9,593 nucleotides of DNA from Vicinamibacteria bacterium (GTDB lineage Bacteria > Acidobacteriota > Vicinamibacteria > Vicinamibacterales > 2-12-FULL-66-21), in NCBI GenBank assembly GCA_025937075.1, contig JAICSD010000144.1:1-9593 (forward strand), given 5' to 3'. Under the pieces are notes generated by a model that was not told where the DNA came from, searched no databases, and worked only from the letters and a program-made list of their open reading frames with translations. This document shows positions 1 to 6,306 of this stretch, one piece after another (the first letter of the stretch is position 1; every line of letters starts with the position of its first letter). The position numbers and the translations under genes are program-made.

Positions 1-1
1 C

Positions 2-415
2 GTCAACGCCGGCGCGGTCGCGACCGTCGAGCCGCCGCGCGGAAGCGGGCTCGACAGGCGGATCGTTCGCGAGCCGTACCGGCAGGCGTTCGGCCGCCAG
101 CACACGCTGGCCTACGGCCGCCCCGCGGGATGGCTGCTGCTCACGGGCGCAATCGAGAAGGTGTTCTTCCCGACCGTTCTGCTCATCATGGCAATCATCG
201 GGAACTGGGAAGGCTTCTGGCTGACGGTTGCGTGCGAGAGCCTCATCTCTCTCGCGGCGCTCGTGATCGTCATGAAAGGCCAGCGCCTCGAGTTCCTGCT
301 CAAGGGCCTTGCTGTCATCCCGATGCGCTATGCGCTGCTCCTGTCGGAGCTCGTGACGCTCGGGCGCTTCGCGGTGGACCTCTGGATCACCAGAAACAGG
401 AAGTGGCGAAAATGA
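2..415 (+). CDS. Probable glycosyltransferase, C-terminal membrane part (partial)
   Basis: The frame is open from the window edge and stops at 413-415, so only the last 137 residues are visible. The visible part begins with a charged stretch (about residues 10-40, many Arg/Pro). It continues with about three hydrophobic segments (roughly 43-65, 69-88 and 98-125) and ends in a basic tail, RNRKWRK. A C-terminal membrane bundle with a short basic cytoplasmic tail is typical of processive family-2 glycosyltransferases that make and extrude polysaccharide at the inner membrane. The catalytic domain lies outside the window, so this is an inference. Context supports it: the stop codon overlaps the start of a TPR/outer-membrane barrel gene (ATGA, 4 bases), implying translational coupling, and an NDP-sugar epimerase follows. 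It could instead be another polytopic membrane protein of the same locus. Confidence 0.55.
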   Translation, partial: VNAGAVATVEPPRGSGLDRRIVREPYRQAFGRQHTLAYGRPAGWLLLTGAIEKVFFPTVLLIMAIIGNWEGFWLTVACESLISLAALVIVMKGQRLEFLLKGLAVIPMRYALLLSELVTLGRFAVDLWITRNRKWRK

Positions 416-2217
416 GGCGGCTGGCATCGCTCGTCGTGTGCAGCGCGATCATCGCCGTGAACGCGGCGGCGCAATCGGCGATTCCCGCTCGCGGGCTCGC
501 CGCCGAAGGCGAAGGACGCTGGACGGACGCGCTTCAGATCTATCAGGCCGAGATTCAGCGGAATCCTGCGGACGCCGAGCTCTGGGTGCGAATCGCGGAG
601 ATCGAGACGCGCCTCGGACACTCGAACGAGGCGATCGCCGCGCTCGAGCGTGGCGCCAAGGCAGACCCATCGGCTGACGGCATCCTCGTACGGTTGTCGC
701 AGGCCTACGCGGCGGCGGATCACGCCGTCCCGGCGCTCCACGCGATCGAAGCGGCGCTCGCATTCCAGCCCGCGAACGAAGATTACCTCCGCGCGCACGC
801 AAGGCTGGCCACGTGGGCCGGGGACTATCGCGCGGCGGAGGAGAGCTACAAGAAGCTGCTCCAGCGCCATCCGCGCGAAGGCGAGGTGATCCTGGCGCTC
901 GCGCGCGTCCGCGTGTGGCGCGGCAGCACGGATGCGGCGGTCGCGAGCTATCGCGAATACGTCGCGCTGCCGGATGCATCGATCGACGCCTGGCTGGAGC
1001 TCGCGCGCGCGGAATCATGGCGCGGCAACTTCGCCGCCGCGCTGGACTGTCTCGCGACCTATCGGAGCACGGCAGGCGAGACGCCCGCGTATTCACGCGA
1101 GCTCGCCGCAACGCTTGCGCGCGGAGGACGTCCACGCCATGCGCTCGATCACGCGGACGCGATGCTGGCCGGATCGCCGGCCGACTACGATTTGAATCTC
1201 TCACGGACGCTGGCACTCGCAGCGCTTGGCCATCAGGGCGATGCCTATTCGAGCCTGAACCACACGCAGGCGCTCAACCCGGGACGCTCCGAGGCTCGCA
1301 CCGCCGAGAGCGTCCTCCAGTCGCTGCTCGCGTCGAATGCGGGACCGACGGCGACGATTTACAGCGACTCGGACGGTCTGAGAACGTTCCGCGCGGCGCC
1401 GAAGGCCGACGTGGGATTCAGCACCGATACGCGCGTGCAGGGCGGTTACGAGTTCGTCGACCTTTCAGCGCGCGCCGGCAGCGGCCTCGAACAGGTGTCC
1501 GGCGCGACGGATGCGTCCGTCGAACACGTCTGGGCCGGACTGACGCAGCGCCTCGGCTTCGTCACGATCGGCGGGACCCTCGGCCAGGCACAGGCCGAAT
1601 CGCGCGAGCGGACCACGTATTCCGGGTTCGCGCGACTGAGCCTCGCCGACAGTGTGACCGCAACAGTCGAACGGAGTTTCGGCCTGTTCTCGATCTCGCC
1701 GCGCACCGTCAGCCTCGGGCTCACACGGCTCAATCACCGCGCGGCGATCGAGTGGACGCCCGGCCTCAGATACAGGATCGCGGTTGACGTGTCGCGCGAA
1801 GATCTGTCGGACGGCAACATCCGATGGTCCGTCTATGCCGCGCCGAGCGTAAGCGTTCTCCGGCGGCAGCGGCTCAATCTCGATCTGGGCGCGCTCGTGC
1901 ATCAGTTCGGCGCCCGCGAGGATTTCGACAACGGCTACTACGACCCGAGCCGCTACGAGTACTACGCGGTGGTGCTGTCGCCGTACTGGAAGGCGTCCGA
2001 GAACATCGGCGTCGCGATCACCACCGGTCTTGGCGTCCAGCGCGAGCGGCTCGCCCCGTCGTTCCGGCTCGGCGGCAACGCGTCGGTCGAGGCCACGTTC
2101 GGCATCTACCGCGAGTGGCTGCTGAAGGTGAACGGGAGCACGACGACGAACCGGCGCCTCGAGAGCGGGGCGTTCCGCGGATACAGCGGCGGCGCCGTGC
2201 TCGTGCGCAGATTTTGA
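412..2217 (+). CDS. TPR-domain outer-membrane beta-barrel protein, probable polysaccharide exporter (YaiO/PgaA/BcsC-like)
   Basis: Encodes 601 residues. The ATG at 412 is chosen over the longer open frame because it opens a clear signal peptide (MRRLASLVVC..., cleavage near AAA-QS at 20/21) and has AGGAAG at 398-403, 8 bases upstream. Residues about 26-300 are alpha-helical repeats with TPR-like spacing (for example RWTDALQIYQAEIQRNPADA and GDYRAAEESYKKLLQRHP). Residues about 312-601 are alternating polar/hydrophobic beta strands ending in Phe-601, the usual last residue of outer-membrane barrels. The motif GYYDPSRYEYY (508-518) resembles a conserved barrel segment of cellulose and PNAG export proteins. 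Proteins of this design scaffold periplasmic polymer and pass it through the outer membrane. At 601 residues it is shorter than PgaA or BcsC and nearer to a YaiO-type protein with extra TPRs. The overlap with the preceding gene suggests coupled synthesis and export. The polymer cannot be deduced. Confidence 0.8.
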   Translation: MRRLASLVVCSAIIAVNAAAQSAIPARGLAAEGEGRWTDALQIYQAEIQRNPADAELWVRIAEIETRLGHSNEAIAALERGAKADPSADGILVRLSQAYAAADHAVPALHAIEAALAFQPANEDYLRAHARLATWAGDYRAAEESYKKLLQRHPREGEVILALARVRVWRGSTDAAVASYREYVALPDASIDAWLELARAESWRGNFAAALDCLATYRSTAGETPAYSRELAATLARGGRPRHALDHADAMLAGSPADYDLNLSRTLALAALGHQGDAYSSLNHTQALNPGRSEARTAESVLQSLLASNAGPTATIYSDSDGLRTFRAAPKADVGFSTDTRVQGGYEFVDLSARAGSGLEQVSGATDASVEHVWAGLTQRLGFVTIGGTLGQAQAESRERTTYSGFARLSLADSVTATVERSFGLFSISPRTVSLGLTRLNHRAAIEWTPGLRYRIAVDVSREDLSDGNIRWSVYAAPSVSVLRRQRLNLDLGALVHQFGAREDFDNGYYDPSRYEYYAVVLSPYWKASENIGVAITTGLGVQRERLAPSFRLGGNASVEATFGIYREWLLKVNGSTTTNRRLESGAFRGYSGGAVLVRRF

Positions 2218-2244
2218 GTTTGCTTCGTAGCGCGCAACTTGGGC

Positions 2245-2276
2245 CGCGGACTCACGCGGACAACGCGGAATGCGGA
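2245..2276 (+). repeat. Short tandem CGCGGA repeats between barrel gene and epimerase
   Basis: CGCGGA occurs at 2245-2250, 2255-2260 and 2264-2269, and the related TGCGGA at 2271-2276, spaced 9-10 bases start to start, then 7. The copies lie on one DNA face at about helical periodicity, just upstream of the epimerase ribosome binding site. They could be a regulator-binding array or chance in GC-rich DNA. No promoter hexamers were convincing here. Confidence 0.3.
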
Positions 2277-2297
2277 TCGGAATTCAAAGGAGCGAGA

Positions 2298-3323
2298 ATG
2301 CGTGCGCTGATCACGGGGGGAGCGGGATTCATCGGGTCGCACCTCGCGGAAACGCTGGTGCTGCAAGGGCACCACGTGACCGTGCTCGACGATCTGTCGA
2401 CGGGACGGCTCGAGAACGTCGCCCATCTGGCTGGCGCGCCCGGCTTCCGGTGCGTCGTCGACACGGTCACGAACGAGTCGGCCGTGATGCCGCTCGTGGA
2501 GCAGGCTGACGCCGTGTTCCACCTCGCCGCCGCCGTCGGCGTGAAGCTCGTGGTCGAACGTCCGATCCACACGATCCACACCAACGTGAACGGCACGGAG
2601 ACCGTGCTGAAGGCAGCCTGCCGCTTCGGCAAGCGCGTGCTGGTCGCATCGACGTCGGAGGTGTACGGTAAGAGCCACGCGCTGCCCTTCCGCGAAGACG
2701 CCGATCTCGTTCTCGGGCCGCCGGACAAGATCCGCTGGGGCTACGCCACGAGCAAGCTGATGGACGAATTCCTGGCAATGGCGTACGCGCGCGAGCACGA
2801 CCTCCGCGTCACCGTCGTGCGCCTGTTCAACACCGTCGGACCGCGCCAGAGCAGCCGCTACGGCATGGTGCTGCCGAACTTCGTGAAGTGGGCGCTCGCC
2901 GGCGAACCGATCATCGTGCACGGCGATGGATCGCAGACGCGGAGCTTCACGTGGGTGGGCGACGTCGTGTGGGCGCTCACGGCACTGATCGACGAGCCTC
3001 GCGCCGCGGGCCAGGTCTTCAACATCGGCAACGGCGAAGAGACGTCCATCCGCACGCTCGCGCACAGGGTGTGCAAGAAGACGGGCAGCAACTCCCCCAT
3101 CGTCTGCACGCCGTACGAACGGGCGTTCGACAAGAGCTTCGAGGACATGCCGCGCCGCGTGCCGGACGTGACGAAGCTGCGCCGCCTCGTCGGCTTCGAA
3201 CCGCGCGTGCACCTCGATGGGATCATCGAGAGCGTGATTCAATACTGGGGCGCGGAGACGGGCCTCCGCCCGCGCGCCGCTGCGGGACGCGTCCGGCCCG
3301 CCCCGGCCGCGGCTGTGGTTTGA
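2298..3323 (+). CDS. NAD-dependent epimerase/dehydratase (extended SDR), NDP-sugar modifying
   Basis: Encodes 341 residues from the ATG at 2298, with AAGGAG at 2287-2292 five bases upstream. The N-terminal Rossmann motif is GGAGFIGSH (7-15), and the acidic pair D31/D32 in VLDDLSTG suggests NAD preference. The catalytic triad is visible: S118-T119-S120 in STSEVYG, Y149 and K153 in GYATSK. Other extended-SDR marks are FHLAA (74-78), RLFNTVGPRQ (175-184), HGDGSQTRSF (208-217) and FNIGNGEE (241-248). These are typical of the UDP-glucose 4-epimerase / UDP-glucuronate decarboxylase / dTDP-glucose dehydratase group; the exact sugar cannot be assigned from motifs. It probably supplies a modified nucleotide sugar in the cytoplasm for the polymer of the two genes upstream. 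Residues after about 318 form an Arg/Pro/Ala-rich tail outside the fold, probably disordered. The 80-base gap from the previous gene allows co-transcription. Confidence 0.9.
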   Translation: MRALITGGAGFIGSHLAETLVLQGHHVTVLDDLSTGRLENVAHLAGAPGFRCVVDTVTNESAVMPLVEQADAVFHLAAAVGVKLVVERPIHTIHTNVNGTETVLKAACRFGKRVLVASTSEVYGKSHALPFREDADLVLGPPDKIRWGYATSKLMDEFLAMAYAREHDLRVTVVRLFNTVGPRQSSRYGMVLPNFVKWALAGEPIIVHGDGSQTRSFTWVGDVVWALTALIDEPRAAGQVFNIGNGEETSIRTLAHRVCKKTGSNSPIVCTPYERAFDKSFEDMPRRVPDVTKLRRLVGFEPRVHLDGIIESVIQYWGAETGLRPRAAAGRVRPAPAAAVV

Positions 3324-3328
3324 TGAGT

Positions 3329-3351
3329 CGGGGCTGAGACGCGGCGCCCCG
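3329..3351 (+). terminator. Weak hairpin after the epimerase stop
   Basis: CGGGGC at 3329-3334 pairs with GCCCCG at 3346-3351 across an 11-base loop, starting 6 bases after the epimerase stop codon. Only three T residues follow (3354-3356), so it is at best an attenuator or an mRNA 3' stabiliser rather than a strong intrinsic terminator. Confidence 0.3.
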
Positions 3352-3362
3352 GGTTTACGACT

Positions 3363-3755
3363 GTGTACATCTTCGATTCGATCGTCGTGAACCCGGCGGC
3401 GCGCTTCCGGCTACTGAACCGGACGCGCGGGCTCGCGCTCGCGTCGAACATCGAGCCCGCGTTCGACTCGGAGAGCCGGCGTCGAGGCCTGCTCGGACGG
3501 ACTGGCCTCGCGATCGATACGGTGCTCGCGATCGCCCCCTCGAATGCCGTGCACAGCTTCGGCATGCGCTTCCCCATCGACCTGCTGTTCATTCGGCGCG
3601 ACGGCCTCGTCGTCAAGCGAGTGACTCACCTCAAGCCGCGCCGGATCGCGGCCGCGCTGCACGCGTTCGCCGTCCTGGAGTTCGCGGCGGATCATCCAGG
3701 CGTCGCTGAGACCCAGGTCGGCGACGTGCTGGCCATCGAGATTGCAGCCAGTTGA
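3363..3755 (+). CDS. DUF192 family protein
   Basis: Encodes 130 residues. The frame opens only after a stop at 3324-3326, and GTG at 3363 is the first usable start; no good Shine-Dalgarno is seen, and a second GTG (codon 9, 3387) is possible. The DUF192 core runs from about residue 25 to the end: RGLLGR (41-46), then the signature stretch HSFGMRFPIDLLFI (64-77), GLVVKRVTHLKP (81-92) and a final strand VGDVLAIEI (119-127). DUF192 proteins are small compact beta-rich proteins of unproven function, often exported in other bacteria, but no signal peptide is present here. Gene context (39 bases after an epimerase) does not reveal its role, and it may simply be read through from the upstream operon. 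The family call is firm; the function is unknown. Confidence 0.85.
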   Translation: MYIFDSIVVNPAARFRLLNRTRGLALASNIEPAFDSESRRRGLLGRTGLAIDTVLAIAPSNAVHSFGMRFPIDLLFIRRDGLVVKRVTHLKPRRIAAALHAFAVLEFAADHPGVAETQVGDVLAIEIAAS

Positions 3756-3758
3756 ACG

Positions 3759-3816
3759 TCCGGCTGAAGCCGGAAGCCAGACCCACTGCGCCTCGTGGCT
3801 TCCGGCTTCAGCCGGA
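3759..3816. repeat. Long palindrome, REP/MITE-like element
   Basis: Positions 3759-3779 and 3796-3816 are a perfect 21-base inverted repeat around a 16-base loop. Each arm holds its own small palindrome (CCGGCT-GA-AGCCGG at 3760-3773 and its counterpart in the other arm), so the strand can fold as one long hairpin or as two small ones. It starts 3 bases after the DUF192 stop, the usual location of REP elements in tandem intergenic gaps. No T-run follows, so it is not a classical intrinsic terminator, though it could shield the mRNA 3' end. Confidence 0.75.
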
Positions 3817-3836
3817 AGACGGCCGCGACGTGGACA

Positions 3837-3863
3837 AACCGAACGCAACGCGCCGGTGTCTAA
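3837..3863 (+). promoter_or_regulatory. Candidate ECF-sigma-type promoter for the VWA gene
   Basis: AACC at 3837-3840 and GTCTAA at 3858-3863 are separated by 17 bases, which fits the general ECF pattern (an AAC-containing -35 and a GTC-containing -10 about 16-17 apart). Transcription would begin near 3870, leaving a leader of about 20 bases with the Shine-Dalgarno GGAGG at 3881-3885. A sigma-70 reading (TGGACA at 3831, TCTAAG at 3859) has a 22-base spacer and is poorer. No ECF gene is in the window. Confidence 0.35.
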
Positions 3864-3890
3864 GTAGAAGCCAGCGTTCGGGAGGATCAC

Positions 3891-5810
3891 ATGCGGATCG
3901 CGATCCACACGGCCGTCGTCTGCCTCCTCGTGTTGTTCGCCTCGAGTGCCGCGCGCACCCAGGGCCCCACAGTCCAGGGCACCATCACCGACGCTGCAGG
4001 CGGCCCGCTTCCCGGCGTCACCGTCGAGCTGCTGAAGGACGGCCAGGTCGTCGCAACAGCCACGACCGACGGCGCCGGAAGCTTTCAGTTCCCCAATGTC
4101 GCCGCCGGCGTGTACGACGTGCGCGCACGGCTGAACGGATTCAAGGAGCTCCGCGTTTCACGGATCGCCGTGCGCATGGAAGCGCCCCCGGCGCTGCGGC
4201 TCACGATGCAGGTTGGGGCGCTCAGCGAATCAGTGTCCGTCGATGCGCGCGCCATCGTCGGTGGACGTTCTCCTGCGGCTCCGTTGTCACGGGCCGAACA
4301 AATGAAGGACGCGACCCAGGGCCAGGCGGCACACGAATACATGCTGATGGCCCCCGCCCCGACAGCGCCATTCAACACCGAGACATACGATCGGATCGAG
4401 GACAACACTTTCCGCCGGGTGGCCGACGCCCCGTTGTCCACGTTCTCGATCGACGTCGACACGGCGTCGTACGCGAACGTCCGCCGTTTTCTCAACGAGG
4501 GCACGCTGCCCCCCGCCGACGCCGTCCGCATCGAGGAGCTGATCAACTACTTCCACTTCGACTACGCGGATTCAACCGATCGCGCACCGTTCGGCATCAC
4601 GACAGAAGTTGCAGCCTGTCCCTGGAACGCGAAGCACACGCTGGCGCTCATCGGACTCCAGGCGAAACGGCTTCCGGCGGGGCAGACGCCTCCACGCAAC
4701 CTCGTGTTCCTGCTCGACGTGTCGGGATCGATGACGCCGGCGAACAAGCTCCCGCTCGTCAGGACGGCGATGAAGATGCTCGCCGAGACGCTGACCGCGA
4801 AAGACCGCGTCGCAATCGTCGTCTATGCGGGAGCGAGCGGGCTGGCGCTGCCGGCGACGCCGGGCGACCGCGTCCGCGACATTCAGGACGCGATCTCATC
4901 CCTCACGCCAGGCGGATCGACGAACGGCGCGGCGGGCATTCAGCTCGCATATCAGATTGCGTCGCAGAACTTCATCAAGGGAGGCATCAACCGCGTGATC
5001 CTCGCGACGGACGGCGACTTCAACGTCGGCGTCGCGAGCCAGGGAGAGCTGGTGCGGCTGATCGAAGAGAAGCGCGCGTCCGGTGTCTACCTCTCCGTGC
5101 TCGGTGTCGGCGAGGGCAACCTGAAGGATTCCACGATGGAGAAGCTGGCCGACGCGGGGAACGGCAACTACTCGTATCTCGATTCGCTGCACGAAGCCCG
5201 CCGCGTCCTGATTGCAGAAGCCGGCTCGACGCTCGTGACGGTGGCCAAGGACGTCAAGATTCAGGTGGAGTTCAACCCGGCGACGGTCGGAGCGTACCGG
5301 CTCGTCGGCTACGAGAACAGGCTGCTCCAGAGCGAAGACTTCAATAATGACAGGAAGGACGCGGGGGACATGGGTGCCGGGCACAGCGTCACCGCGTTAT
5401 ACGAGATCGCGCCGCCGGGCGAGCCGATCGACACACCGAACGTCGACCCGCTGAAGTATCAATCGCCCGCTCAGCCGCCGAGCGCCGGACGGAGCACGGA
5501 ATTGATGACGGTGAAGGTCCGCTACAAGGATCCAGATGGTGATGCGAGCCGACTGTTCTCGCGTGCGGTCGGCAGCAAGACGACGGCCGCGCACAATCTC
5601 GGGTTCGCCGCAGCGCTTGCCGAATTCGGCATGCTCCTACGCGGCTCGGCTTTCACGCAGGACGCGACGTGGGAGGGCGCGTTGCAGCTCGCGCGCGCGA
5701 ACCGCGGTGAGGATCCCGACGGATATCGCGCAGAGTTCTGCCGGCTGATCGACCTTGCGGCGTCGCTCGACCGGCAGCACTCCACTTCGCCCCTGACACG
5801 GAGGAACTGA
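3891..5810 (+). CDS. Secreted VWA-domain protein, YfbK type, with N-terminal CnaB-like domain
   Basis: Encodes 639 residues. The ATG at 3891 has GGAGG at 3881-3885, 5 bases upstream. A signal peptide occupies about residues 1-24. A carboxypeptidase-regulatory/CnaB-like beta domain follows at about 27-118 (VQGTITDAAGGPLPGVTVEL ... GVYDVRARLNGF). Residues about 165-250 match the conserved segment before the VWA of YfbK proteins (PLSTFSIDVDTASYANVRRF). The VWA domain (about 270-440) has a complete metal site: D276-x-S278-x-S280 in LLDVSGSM, T344 in GGSTN, and D374 in ATDGDFN. The rest (about 450-625) is the YfbK C-terminal domain (DUF3520), ending GYRAEFCRLIDLAASL. It should bind a divalent cation and a protein partner in the periplasm or at the cell surface; the partner is unknown. 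It converges on the next gene with 6 bases between the stops and no terminator hairpin. Confidence 0.9.
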   Translation: MRIAIHTAVVCLLVLFASSAARTQGPTVQGTITDAAGGPLPGVTVELLKDGQVVATATTDGAGSFQFPNVAAGVYDVRARLNGFKELRVSRIAVRMEAPPALRLTMQVGALSESVSVDARAIVGGRSPAAPLSRAEQMKDATQGQAAHEYMLMAPAPTAPFNTETYDRIEDNTFRRVADAPLSTFSIDVDTASYANVRRFLNEGTLPPADAVRIEELINYFHFDYADSTDRAPFGITTEVAACPWNAKHTLALIGLQAKRLPAGQTPPRNLVFLLDVSGSMTPANKLPLVRTAMKMLAETLTAKDRVAIVVYAGASGLALPATPGDRVRDIQDAISSLTPGGSTNGAAGIQLAYQIASQNFIKGGINRVILATDGDFNVGVASQGELVRLIEEKRASGVYLSVLGVGEGNLKDSTMEKLADAGNGNYSYLDSLHEARRVLIAEAGSTLVTVAKDVKIQVEFNPATVGAYRLVGYENRLLQSEDFNNDRKDAGDMGAGHSVTALYEIAPPGEPIDTPNVDPLKYQSPAQPPSAGRSTELMTVKVRYKDPDGDASRLFSRAVGSKTTAAHNLGFAAALAEFGMLLRGSAFTQDATWEGALQLARANRGEDPDGYRAEFCRLIDLAASLDRQHSTSPLTRRN

Positions 5811-5816
5811 CGCACC

Positions 5817-6215
5817 TCACCTCGTCATGGCAAGGGCGACGTGCTCCGCCGCGCGTTCGACGGTTGCGGGCGCAATCGTTATCTGCTGCGCGGTATTCGT
5901 CCCGTCGTCCACACGCAGGAGGAAATAGCGATCCGCAACCCGCGCGAAGACGAGCTCAGGTTGCTGCGCCTCGTCCGCGCGGGTCCCCACGGTCAGCAGG
6001 AACACCGAATGGCGCCCGGCCGTATCGCGGATCTGAATGGGTCCCATCGGATCCGGCCGCGTGATCTCGTAGTTCCCCGCCGGCAGCGTGGTCTTTCCTG
6101 CCACGAAATCGAAGGGGATGTGCGACTCGAGCGTGTCCTGCGCGCGCGCGGGCGCCGCCGCCATCAGCAGCGCGGCCATCGTCAAGAGTCCAGCCTTCCA
6201 GCCCAACTTGTTCAT
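5817..6215 (-). CDS. Small secreted protein of unknown function
   Basis: Encodes 132 residues on the minus strand. The ATG (6215-6213) is preceded by GAGGA (6224-6220) with a 4-base spacer. A textbook signal peptide (MNKLGWKAGLLTMAALLMAAAPARAQ, cleavage after ARA near residue 25) precedes a mature part of about 107 residues. The mature part opens with HIPFDFVAGKTTLPAGNYEI and alternates as beta strands (IQIRD, HSVFLLTV, ELVFARVADRYFLLRV). From memory, small exported proteins with this 'F.F.AG...LPAG.Y.I' opening are frequent in Acidobacteriota and have no established function. There are no cysteines, metal motifs or transmembrane helices in the mature part, so a small soluble periplasmic or extracellular beta protein is likely. 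It lies 91 bases downstream of the permease gene on the same strand and may have its own promoter, but none is clear. Confidence 0.8.
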   Translation of the reverse strand: MNKLGWKAGLLTMAALLMAAAPARAQDTLESHIPFDFVAGKTTLPAGNYEITRPDPMGPIQIRDTAGRHSVFLLTVGTRADEAQQPELVFARVADRYFLLRVDDGTNTAQQITIAPATVERAAEHVALAMTR

Positions 6216-6306
6216 GACGTCCTCACTCTCCGAGCACCATCGAGCTCTATGAACAGTGACGGGACGTCTGTTACGAAAGTGTGGCGCGGCGATGAATCAA
6301 GTGAGG

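Noticed and set aside
130..411. Upstream extension of the TPR/barrel reading frame to 130
   Set aside because: It overlaps the glycosyltransferase end entirely, lacks a signal peptide at its start, and ATG 412 has both a signal peptide and a ribosome binding site.
3752..5347. Long plus-strand frame over the REP element and VWA gene
   Set aside because: Shadow frame of Arg/Pro/Gly-rich composition; the VWA protein in the other frame has full domain support.
5801..5818. GAGG/CCTC hairpin between the convergent stops as a bidirectional terminator
   Set aside because: A four-base stem without T-runs is too weak.
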